This document shows positions 56,889-64,000 of a stretch of 64,000 nucleotides of DNA, one piece after another. The notes under the pieces are model-generated. The model did no database searches and was not told where the DNA came from. It was given only the letters and a program-made list of their open reading frames with translations. The translations under genes were made by a program, and so were the position numbers. The DNA is from Jeotgalibacillus haloalkalitolerans. Its GTDB lineage: Bacteria > Bacillota > Bacilli > Bacillales > Jeotgalibacillaceae. The stretch spans positions 248,001-312,000 of the forward strand of contig NZ_JAXQNN010000002.1 in assembly GCF_034427455.1 (NCBI RefSeq), read 5' to 3'. Numbering within the stretch: the first letter of the stretch is position 1; each line of letters opens with the position of its first letter.

Positions 56889-58856
56889 GTGACTAAAAAA
56901 GCAATGATGGAATATAACGATGATGCAATCCAGGTGCTTGAGGGTCTGGAAGCAGTCCGTAAAAGACCTGGTATGTATATCGGCTCAACTGATGCAAGAG
57001 GATTGCATCACTTAGTGTATGAAATAGTGGATAATTCCGTGGATGAAGCGCTTGGCGGATATGGTGACCGCATTGATGTGAAAATACATGAGGATGACAG
57101 TATCTCAGTGCGGGATTATGGCCGTGGTATGCCTACTGGTATGCACCGTTCAGGAAAGCCTACTCCTGAGGTTATTTTCACTGTTCTTCATGCAGGAGGA
57201 AAATTCGGACAGGGCGGATATAAAACTAGTGGAGGTCTTCACGGAGTTGGTGCATCAGTCGTAAATGCGCTCTCAGAATGGCTTGAAGTAACAATTTACC
57301 GGGATGGCTCTGTTTTTAAGCAGCGTTTTGAAAATGGAGGCAAACCGGTAACTACCCTTGAGAAAAAGGGTTCCACAAAAGAGAATGGAACATTGATTCA
57401 CTTCAAACCGGACCCGGCAATTTTCAGTACGACTCATTTTAATTATGAGACGTTGAGTGAAAGACTGCGTGAGAGTGCCTTCCTGCTAAAAGGCTTTGCA
57501 ATTGAAATTGCGGATCTGAGAGAAGATCAGAAAGAGCTGTTTCAGTTTGAAACGGGCATTCAGGCTTTTGTTGCTTATTTGAACGAAGAAAAAGACACTT
57601 TGCACCCGGTTGTTGCATTTGAAGGTGAACAAAGTGGCATTGAGGTTGAATTTGCTTTTCAATTCAACGATGGCTTCTCTGAAACCATTCTTTCTTTTGT
57701 TAATAATGTCAGAACAAAAGATGGAGGAACACATGAAGCGGGTGCAAAGACAGCAGTAACGAGAATTTTCAATGAATATGCGCGGAAGGTAAGTCTTTTA
57801 AAAGACAAAGATAAAAACCTCGAAGGCACTGATATCAGAGAAGGATTTGCAAGTATTATTTCAATCAGGGTACCTGAGCAGATTCTCCAATTTGAAGGTC
57901 AGACAAAGGGGAAGTTAGGAACTTCGGAAGCACGATCAGCAGTTGATGCAGTGGTTGCCGGTAAGCTGCTATACTTCCTTGAAGAAAACCCGGATATCAG
58001 TACGATGCTGATTAAAAAAGCGATCAGGGCACAGCAGGCAAGGGAGGCTGCACGAAAAGCACGGGAAGATGCGAGAAACGGTAAAAAGAGAAAAAAATCA
58101 GATACCATTCTCTCCGGGAAGCTTACACCTGCTCAATCAAAAAATGCCGCAAAAAATGAGTTATATCTGGTAGAGGGTGATTCAGCAGGCGGTTCCGCCA
58201 AACAGGGACGTGACCGGAAGTTTCAGGCGGTCCTGCCACTTCGTGGTAAAGTGATAAATACTGAAAAAGCAAAGCTTGCTGACATTTTTAAGAATGAAGA
58301 AATCAATACGATTATCCATGCAATTGGCGCAGGTGTAGGCCCTGACTTTAATCTTGACGATGTACAATACGATAAAATTGTGATCATGACTGATGCCGAT
58401 ACAGATGGCGCTCATATTCAGGTTCTGCTGCTGACATTTTTCTACCGCTATATGAAACCGCTTGTTGAAGCCGGTAAGGTATACATTGCGCTGCCGCCGC
58501 TTTATAAAGTAAGTAAAGGTTCAGGAAAAAAAGAAGTTATTGAATATGCCTGGACAGATGATGAGTTAGGTAAAGTCCAAAAGAAAGTCGGAAAAGGCTA
58601 TATGCTGCAGCGCTATAAGGGTCTTGGAGAAATGAATGCTTCACAGCTTTGGGAAACAACAATGGATCCGGCTACCAGAACGCTGATCAGAGTCCGTATC
58701 GATGATGGTGCCCGGGCAGAAAGACGCGTAACGACGTTAATGGGAGATAAAGTTGAACCAAGACGGAAATGGATAGAATCCCATGTAGCGTTTGGTCTGG
58801 AAGATAATGAAAATATTCTTGAGAATGAACAGATTATGACATCAGAGGAGGAATAA
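56889..58856 (+). CDS. parE: DNA topoisomerase IV subunit B (ParE)
   Basis: ParE supplies the ATPase of topoisomerase IV, which unlinks replicated chromosomes. The 655-aa protein has the GHKL ATPase ([35 protein letters not shown]), the TOPRIM domain ([16 protein letters not shown], then [10 protein letters not shown]) and the C-terminal subunit-binding region. GTG 56889 is used because GGAAGGGG lies 8 bases upstream; a longer reading from 56871 would contain the ribosome site. It is followed closely by parC. Confidence 0.97.
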   Translation: MTKKAMMEYNDDAIQVLEGLEAVRKRPGMYIGSTDARGLHHLVYEIVDNSVDEALGGYGDRIDVKIHEDDSISVRDYGRGMPTGMHRSGKPTPEVIFTVLHAGGKFGQGGYKTSGGLHGVGASVVNALSEWLEVTIYRDGSVFKQRFENGGKPVTTLEKKGSTKENGTLIHFKPDPAIFSTTHFNYETLSERLRESAFLLKGFAIEIADLREDQKELFQFETGIQAFVAYLNEEKDTLHPVVAFEGEQSGIEVEFAFQFNDGFSETILSFVNNVRTKDGGTHEAGAKTAVTRIFNEYARKVSLLKDKDKNLEGTDIREGFASIISIRVPEQILQFEGQTKGKLGTSEARSAVDAVVAGKLLYFLEENPDISTMLIKKAIRAQQAREAARKAREDARNGKKRKKSDTILSGKLTPAQSKNAAKNELYLVEGDSAGGSAKQGRDRKFQAVLPLRGKVINTEKAKLADIFKNEEINTIIHAIGAGVGPDFNLDDVQYDKIVIMTDADTDGAHIQVLLLTFFYRYMKPLVEAGKVYIALPPLYKVSKGSGKKEVIEYAWTDDELGKVQKKVGKGYMLQRYKGLGEMNASQLWETTMDPATRTLIRVRIDDGARAERRVTTLMGDKVEPRRKWIESHVAFGLEDNENILENEQIMTSEEE

Positions 58857-58860
58857 ATAC

Positions 58861-61284
58861 ATGACAGCGACAGAACGCTTTCAGGATCTTCCTCTCGAAG
58901 AGGTTTTAGGGGATAGATTTGGACGATACAGTAAATACATTATTCAGGAAAGAGCATTACCTGATGCACGTGACGGATTAAAGCCTGTACAGCGCAGAAT
59001 CCTTTATGCAATGCACATGGAAGGCAATACACATTTAAAGGGATTCAGAAAATCCGCTAAGACAGTTGGTAACGTAATTGGTAATTACCATCCGCACGGA
59101 GATTCTTCTGTCTACGAAGCGATGGTAAGAATGAGTCAAAGCTGGAAAGTGAGAAACCGTCTTGTTGAAATGCATGGTAACAACGGTAGTATTGATGGCG
59201 ATCCTGCTGCAGCCATGCGTTATACTGAAGCAAGGTTGTCAGCTATTTCAGGCGAACTTCTGCGTGATATTGAATCCGAAACAGTTGATCATATTCCAAA
59301 CTTTGATGATACATCAGAAGAGCCGGTCGTACTCCCTGCACGTTATCCGAATTTACTGGTTAATGGTTCAACAGGGATATCAGCAGGTTATGCAACAGAA
59401 ATCCCGCCTCATCATTTAGGCGAAGTGATTGATGCTGCAGTCATGAAAATCGATCGCCCGGATGCGTCAGTGGAAGATCTGATGACAGTTATCAAGGGGC
59501 CGGATTTTCCAACAGGCGGTATTGTCCAGGGTGTTGACGGAATCGAAAATGCTTACCGAACGGGTAAAGGAAAAATCGTCATACGCGGTAAAGTGGAAGT
59601 TGAAGATATCCGTGGTGCCAAACAGCAGCTGGTCATCACAGAGATCCCATATGAAGTCAATAAGGCAGTACTTGTAAAAAAGATGGATGAGTATCGTGCA
59701 GATAAAAAAGTGGAGGGCATCGCTGAGGTAAGGGATGAAACAGATCGGACCGGTCTCAGAATTGTAGTCGAGCTGAAAAAAGAAGCAGATGCAAATGGCG
59801 TATTAAACTTTTTATATAAAAATACAGATCTGCAGGTTCACTATAATTTCAATATGGTAGCGATTCATAAAAAACGTCCGATGCTGATGGGACTCAATGA
59901 TTTACTAGAGGCTTACATCGACCATCAGAAGGAAGTCGTAACAAGAAGAACAAAATTCGACTATGACAAGGCGATTAAGCGAAAGCACATCGTTGAAGGT
60001 CTGATTAAAGCACTGTCAATTCTTGATGAGGTTATCGAGACGATCCGTGCCTCAAAAGATAAAAAAGATGCCAAAAACAATCTTGAGTCACGCTTTGCAT
60101 TTACTGAAGCGCAGGCAGAAGCAATCGTTTCACTCCAGCTATACCGCTTAACGAATACTGACGTTACAGCACTTCAAAAAGAATCTGCTGAACTCGATCA
60201 GAAGATTAAACAGCTAGATGCGATTTTAACGAGCGATTCAAAGCTGCTCTCTGTCATTAAAAAAGAGCTTAAAGCGATTAAAAAGCAATATGAGGACAGC
60301 AGACGTTCAATTATTGAACGGGATATCGAAGAAATTAAAATTAATATGGAAGTCTTAGTAGCAAGTGAAGATGTTTATGTATCAGTTACGAAAGATGGAT
60401 ATATCAAGCGTACTTCCCAAAGATCCTACGCAGCTTCAAATGGACAGGACCTTGCGATGAAAGATACTGACAGGCTGCTCACGCTGCAAAATATCAATAC
60501 AACAGATTCGCTTCTTTTATTTACGAATAAAGGAAACTATATTCATTTCCCTGTTCACATGCTTCCTGATATCCGGTGGAAAGACCTTGGGCAGCATTTT
60601 TCTTCAATTGTTTCAGCTGACAGGGATGAGGAGATTATTCATGCAGAAGGTGTGAACAGCTTTGAAAAGGATACACTTGTATTTGTAACGAAAAAAGGCA
60701 TGGTGAAAAAATCCGAGTTAAAGCTATACCACGCACAGCGCACAGCGCGAACCCTGGTTGCGCTCAACGTAAAAAAGGATGATGAAGTAATTGCCGTTCA
60801 TAGAACGAATGGAAATCAGACACTGATGCTTGCGACACAGTTCGGTTACGGCCTGAGGTTTTCGGAAGAAGAAGTAAGCCTTGTTGGTCAGCGGGCAGCC
60901 GGTGTTAAGGGAATCAACCTTAAGGATGGAGATCACGTCGTTTCTGCTATCATTGCTGAAGATCAGGACAGTCTCATTGCTGTAACTCATCGTGGCGCAG
61001 TAAAGAAAATGGCGGTTTCTGAATTTGAAAAAGGCTCGAGAGCAAAAAGAGGACTGATTATGCTGAGAGAATTAAAACGAAACCCGCACCGTCTGGTTAA
61101 GCTCTTTAAAGCAGTTCAGCATCGTGAATTTATACTTGAGACAGACAAAGGTGAACGTGCAGTTGTCACAGCCTCACAGCTGCGCAACAATGACAGATAT
61201 TCAAACGGCTCCTTTATTATTGATGAAAATGAAAAAGGAAACGTGGTTCAGGCCTGGGAAAATATCACGGCAGAAGAGGTTTAA
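58861..61284 (+). CDS. parC: DNA topoisomerase IV subunit A (ParC)
   Basis: ParC carries the breaking-rejoining active site of topoisomerase IV. The 807-aa protein has the quinolone-resistance region ([11 protein letters not shown], from 78), the catalytic Tyr121 (AMRYTEARL) and the C-terminal six-bladed beta-pinwheel whose blades bind and wrap DNA. AGGAGGAATAAATAC precedes ATG 58861. It is cotranscribed with parE. Confidence 0.97.
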   Translation: MTATERFQDLPLEEVLGDRFGRYSKYIIQERALPDARDGLKPVQRRILYAMHMEGNTHLKGFRKSAKTVGNVIGNYHPHGDSSVYEAMVRMSQSWKVRNRLVEMHGNNGSIDGDPAAAMRYTEARLSAISGELLRDIESETVDHIPNFDDTSEEPVVLPARYPNLLVNGSTGISAGYATEIPPHHLGEVIDAAVMKIDRPDASVEDLMTVIKGPDFPTGGIVQGVDGIENAYRTGKGKIVIRGKVEVEDIRGAKQQLVITEIPYEVNKAVLVKKMDEYRADKKVEGIAEVRDETDRTGLRIVVELKKEADANGVLNFLYKNTDLQVHYNFNMVAIHKKRPMLMGLNDLLEAYIDHQKEVVTRRTKFDYDKAIKRKHIVEGLIKALSILDEVIETIRASKDKKDAKNNLESRFAFTEAQAEAIVSLQLYRLTNTDVTALQKESAELDQKIKQLDAILTSDSKLLSVIKKELKAIKKQYEDSRRSIIERDIEEIKINMEVLVASEDVYVSVTKDGYIKRTSQRSYAASNGQDLAMKDTDRLLTLQNINTTDSLLLFTNKGNYIHFPVHMLPDIRWKDLGQHFSSIVSADRDEEIIHAEGVNSFEKDTLVFVTKKGMVKKSELKLYHAQRTARTLVALNVKKDDEVIAVHRTNGNQTLMLATQFGYGLRFSEEEVSLVGQRAAGVKGINLKDGDHVVSAIIAEDQDSLIAVTHRGAVKKMAVSEFEKGSRAKRGLIMLRELKRNPHRLVKLFKAVQHREFILETDKGERAVVTASQLRNNDRYSNGSFIIDENEKGNVVQAWENITAEEV

Positions 61285-61302
61285 TAAAATAGTGTTATAG
61301 GG

Positions 61303-61335
61303 AATGGAAGAAGGTACCGCTTTCTTCCATTTTCT
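61303..61335 (+). terminator. Weak terminator after parC
   Basis: AATGGAAGAA (61303-61312) pairs with TTCTTCCATT (61322-61331), followed by a short T-rich stretch only. Confidence 0.5.
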
Positions 61336-61363
61336 GATCAAATTTATAAAAGGGGGATTTCAT

Positions 61364-62797
61364 TTGAACACGCTGCAATTTGTTTCAATTATTGACGACG
61401 TAGCAACGACAATAAATGGTTTTTTATGGGACTACATACTAATCGTTGTTTTAATTGGTTGTGGATTGTATTTCACAGTCAGAGGCCGCTTTTTACAGTT
61501 CACTTCTTTTGGTGATATGTTGAAATTATTAACTGAAAAAACGACGATCTCTTCAAAAGGTCGAAGAGGGATTTCCTCTTTTAAAGCATTTACGATTTCA
61601 ACTGCATCAAGGGTAGGAACAGGAAACCTTGCCGGCGTTGCAACTGCCATCGCTTTAGGAGGACCGGGTGCTGTATTCTGGATGTGGATTATTGCACTGG
61701 TTGGATCTGCAACTGCATTTGTCGAATCAACGCTTGCACAGGTATACAAAGTAGATGATGACAAAGACGGTTTCCGGGGCGGTCCTGCCTATTACATGGA
61801 AAGAGGACTGAATGCAAGATGGCTTGGTATCATTTTTGCAATTATTATTTCTATTACATTCGGACTCGTATTTAATTCGGTGCAGTCCAATACTATTTCT
61901 CTTGCTTTAGAAGGATCATTCGGATGGGATCGTCAAATTGTCGGTCTTGTGCTTGTGGTTTTAACGGCTGCAGTTATTTTTGGTGGAGTGAAGCGGGTTG
62001 CAGCTGTTACAAGTATCGTTGTTCCAATTATGGCGATCCTTTACCTGCTGCTTGCACTATTCGTATTATTTACGAACCTGGACCTTGTATTTCCGATGTT
62101 TCAGATCATATTCAGTAACGCATTCGGCATCACTGAAGTTGTCTCAGGCGGTATCGGTGCAGCCATTTTAAATGGTGTTAAAAGAGGACTTTTCTCTAAT
62201 GAAGCAGGTATGGGTAGTGCACCAAACGCGGCAGCAACAGCCGGTGTCACGCACCCTGCGAAGCAGGGGCTGATTCAGGCGCTGGGTGTATTTGTAGATA
62301 CAATTATTATCTGTACAGCGACAGCACTTATTATCATTATGTCGAATGAATATCTGAATGGCAGTGACGGGATTAAGCTCACTCAGGATGCTCTTACTTA
62401 CCACGTGGGTGATTGGGCAGCAGCATTTATCAGTGTAGCAATCTTCCTTTTTGCCTTCAGTTCAATTGTCGGAAACTACTATTACGGTGAAACAAATATT
62501 GAATTTATTAAAAACAACATGCTTTATGTGAATATTTACCGTTTTATCGTTGTAGGAATGGTGTATTTTGGAGCCGTTCAGGAGTTTGGTGTCGTGTGGA
62601 ACCTTGCAGACGTATCAATGGGAACCATGGCATTAATTAACCTGATCGCTATTTCAATTATGGCGCCACTGGCATTTAAAGTACTTCAAGATTACAACCG
62701 CCAGAAGAAACAGGGGATTGATCCCGTGTTTTATACAAAAAACATTCCTAATCTGAAGAATACAGAATGCTGGGATGAAGGCCCGGAAAAAGAATAA
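61364..62797 (+). CDS. alsT: Sodium:alanine symporter family protein (AlsT-like)
   Basis: The 477-aa protein is an alanine/glycine:Na+ (or H+) symporter of the AGCS family. It has about ten spans. The family features are STASRVGTGNLAGVATAIALGGPGAVFWMW (near 75-105), FRGGPAYYMERGL and GLFSNEAGMGSAPNAAA. TTG 61364 is the best start: AGGGGGA at 61351 is six bases before it, and an upstream frame lacks a ribosome site. B. subtilis alsT lies after parC in the same way; glutamine has also been proposed as substrate. Confidence 0.94.
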   Translation: MNTLQFVSIIDDVATTINGFLWDYILIVVLIGCGLYFTVRGRFLQFTSFGDMLKLLTEKTTISSKGRRGISSFKAFTISTASRVGTGNLAGVATAIALGGPGAVFWMWIIALVGSATAFVESTLAQVYKVDDDKDGFRGGPAYYMERGLNARWLGIIFAIIISITFGLVFNSVQSNTISLALEGSFGWDRQIVGLVLVVLTAAVIFGGVKRVAAVTSIVVPIMAILYLLLALFVLFTNLDLVFPMFQIIFSNAFGITEVVSGGIGAAILNGVKRGLFSNEAGMGSAPNAAATAGVTHPAKQGLIQALGVFVDTIIICTATALIIIMSNEYLNGSDGIKLTQDALTYHVGDWAAAFISVAIFLFAFSSIVGNYYYGETNIEFIKNNMLYVNIYRFIVVGMVYFGAVQEFGVVWNLADVSMGTMALINLIAISIMAPLAFKVLQDYNRQKKQGIDPVFYTKNIPNLKNTECWDEGPEKE

Positions 62798-62800
62798 ATA

Positions 62801-62834
62801 AAAAAAGCGTGCCCGCGGGCACGCTTTTTTTATC
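62801..62834 (+). terminator. Terminator of alsT
   Basis: A perfect palindrome (62801-62830) of A-rich, GC-rich and T-rich parts, ending in a T run. Confidence 0.92.
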
Positions 62835-62858
62835 GAAATAGAGATTGAACTTGCAATT

Positions 62859-63086
62859 TTATTTCTGATTCTTTATCGTAAACTCATCAGCAAGCGCTTC
62901 ATTCACTGCTTTTTCAATGGCCAAAAGGTCTTCACGACTGACAACAGCGTCAAGTTTGTTCCAGTCAACAAATCTGACAAAGTATTTTCTTCTGATTCTG
63001 GATAAATGCACAACTGAATGTGGAAATTCCTCAAAGTAAGCTCTGACTCTTCCACGTCCTGCATAACTCCATCTAATTAGATTCAT
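62859..63086 (-). CDS. Small basic protein of unknown function, 75 aa
   Basis: I do not recognise it. It has MNLIRWSYAGRGRVRAYFEEFPHSVV-like start (full run split here as M-N-L-I-R-W-S-Y, then basic) followed by KYFVRFVDWNKLDAVV and an acidic helix. The start ATG 63086 has GGTGA 7 bases before it. It is alone on the minus strand, with no clear terminator of its own except the alsT hairpin region. Confidence 0.55.
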   Translation of the reverse strand: MNLIRWSYAGRGRVRAYFEEFPHSVVHLSRIRRKYFVRFVDWNKLDAVVSREDLLAIEKAVNEALADEFTIKNQK

Positions 63087-63155
63087 TTTTATCACCAAAA
63101 CCAGTTTATCACGAACAGGTGTACGAATAAACGATAAGTTAAAGGAGAAGATAAA

Positions 63156-64000
63156 ATGAGCGATTTATTTTTTGTATACGGTACGTTAAGAAAGCACGGA
63201 AGCAGAGATGTAATTCTCAAAAACGGGAAATTACTGGCTTCCCAGGCGTGGACAAAAGGGAAGCTGTATCTGGCTGACCACCTGGACCCTATACTGAAAC
63301 CTGATGAGAATGAAAGGTCATATGGAGAACTATATGAAGTCTCATCAGAAAAAAGTGAAGAATTAAAAAAGATGATGTCATTGAACGGTAATTTAGCGAA
63401 AGTTACCGTTTATACAGACCACCTGGGACAGCAGGAGGCCTATACACAGACAACAGAGTCTGATGTGGAATTTGTTGAAGAAGTAAGATTTAACGACTGG
63501 ATTATACACATGGAAATGGACCGTCCTATTCAGTATTATTTTGCCTATGGATCTTGTATGGATGATGAGCGGTTCAAGCTCGCAAAAGTAGATCATCTGT
63601 TTTTAAATAAAATCGGCGGCGGTAAAGTTGAAAGACTCGAAATGAATTATTCACTGAGCGTCCATGACGGAGGCAGAGCAAACCTGATTGAAACCGGCGG
63701 CTCTGGCGAAGGGGTGCTGTATAAAGTGAATCAGAAAGCGGTTGAGTATCTGTATCATCGTGAAGGTGTTGACAGCGGTATGTACAGACCTGCCATGGTG
63801 GATGTGAGTGTAGATGGAATACATTATGCGAAAAGTATTACATTTATCGTTATTGATCCGGTAGATGAAATCGCTCCGCCACTTCATTACGCAACGGAAA
63901 TTATCAGAGGATCACGCGGCGTCGTCAGTGATGAATATCATGAGAAACTAGTAAAAGACCTTACAGATAAATTTAACCTTGAAGTAAAGCTGAACAAATA
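63156..64000 (+). CDS. ykqA: Gamma-glutamylcyclotransferase family protein with two domains (YkqA-like), cut at the window end
   Basis: The reading frame begins at ATG 63156 (AAAGGAG upstream) and is open for 281 codons up to the window end, where the last two bases (TA) could begin a stop codon. It carries two copies of the gamma-glutamylcyclotransferase-type fold: FVYGTLRKHGS at residue 6 and YYFAYGSCMDDERF near 128. Such enzymes release 5-oxoproline from gamma-glutamyl peptides or amines. B. subtilis YkqA has the same two-domain form and length (about 277). The conserved Glu base is not certain in the first copy. Confidence 0.8.
   Translation, partial: MSDLFFVYGTLRKHGSRDVILKNGKLLASQAWTKGKLYLADHLDPILKPDENERSYGELYEVSSEKSEELKKMMSLNGNLAKVTVYTDHLGQQEAYTQTTESDVEFVEEVRFNDWIIHMEMDRPIQYYFAYGSCMDDERFKLAKVDHLFLNKIGGGKVERLEMNYSLSVHDGGRANLIETGGSGEGVLYKVNQKAVEYLYHREGVDSGMYRPAMVDVSVDGIHYAKSITFIVIDPVDEIAPPLHYATEIIRGSRGVVSDEYHEKLVKDLTDKFNLEVKLNK

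Overview
The window is a stretch of core chromosome from a low-GC, spore-forming member of the Bacillales. The gene order closely follows the Bacillus subtilis spoVS-miaB-ymcA-cotE-mutSL-miaA-hfq-spoVK-glnRA-lexA-yne-citB-parEC-alsT block, as recalled from general knowledge. Spore genes (spoVS, cotE, spoVK, a Spo0E-like phosphatase), a GlpP-controlled glycerol operon and GlnR/LexA/CcpA/sigma-B type control sites all fit this. Two osmoprotectant importers and strongly acidic secreted proteins suggest a halotolerant relative such as Jeotgalibacillus; that genus guess is inference only. I saw no rRNA, tRNA, CRISPR array, prophage or insertion sequence.

Layout. 1-7 kb: end of spoVS, a degenerate dispersed palindromic repeat, korAB (2-oxoacid:ferredoxin oxidoreductase), miaB-ricA, and a CcpA-controlled aldehyde dehydrogenase. 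7-14 kb: a small stress protein with a sigma-B-like promoter, convergent with an autoregulated LacI-family gene, then cotE, mutS and mutL. 13.7-18.6 kb: glpP-glpFK-glpD with two antitermination leaders and cre boxes. 18.6-25 kb: a lipase-like hydrolase, miaA, hfq, spoVK, a TRIC-type channel (minus strand), hflX and ynbB. 25-30 kb: glnRA with two GlnR boxes, a hydrolase, then divergent lexA and yneA-yneB-ynzC around three LexA boxes. 30-36 kb: tkt, yneF, a Spo0E-like gene, ccdA, yneI, ccdC, yneK. 36-43 kb: sbcDC, a Sco1-like lipoprotein, a phospholipase-D-like membrane protein and an acidic membrane protein. 43-48 kb: a BCCT betaine transporter, a MarR regulator, three probable surface or hydrolytic enzymes (transglycosylase, thermonuclease, amidase). 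48-56.6 kb: acnA, an FbpB-like peptide, yneP-yneQ, yneR, plsY, an unusual three-gene OpuC-like ABC importer and yneT. 56.9-64 kb: parE-parC, alsT, a small orphan and a ykqA-like gene cut by the window end.

How the genes work together. DNA maintenance is heavily represented (mutSL, sbcDC, lexA/yneA, parEC), and LexA-like boxes precede three of these loci. Carbon control appears as cre boxes before the aldehyde dehydrogenase, glpP and glpF and a CcpC-like dyad before acnA. Stress and osmotic control appears as sigma-B-like promoters before both osmoprotectant importers and the small stress protein. A recurring design is the use of hairpins that hold the stop codons of two convergent genes. No clearly new multi-gene system was found. 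The best leads are the LacI-family locus with spaced operators, a possible switching RNA structure before parE, and the divergent phospholipase-D-like cluster.
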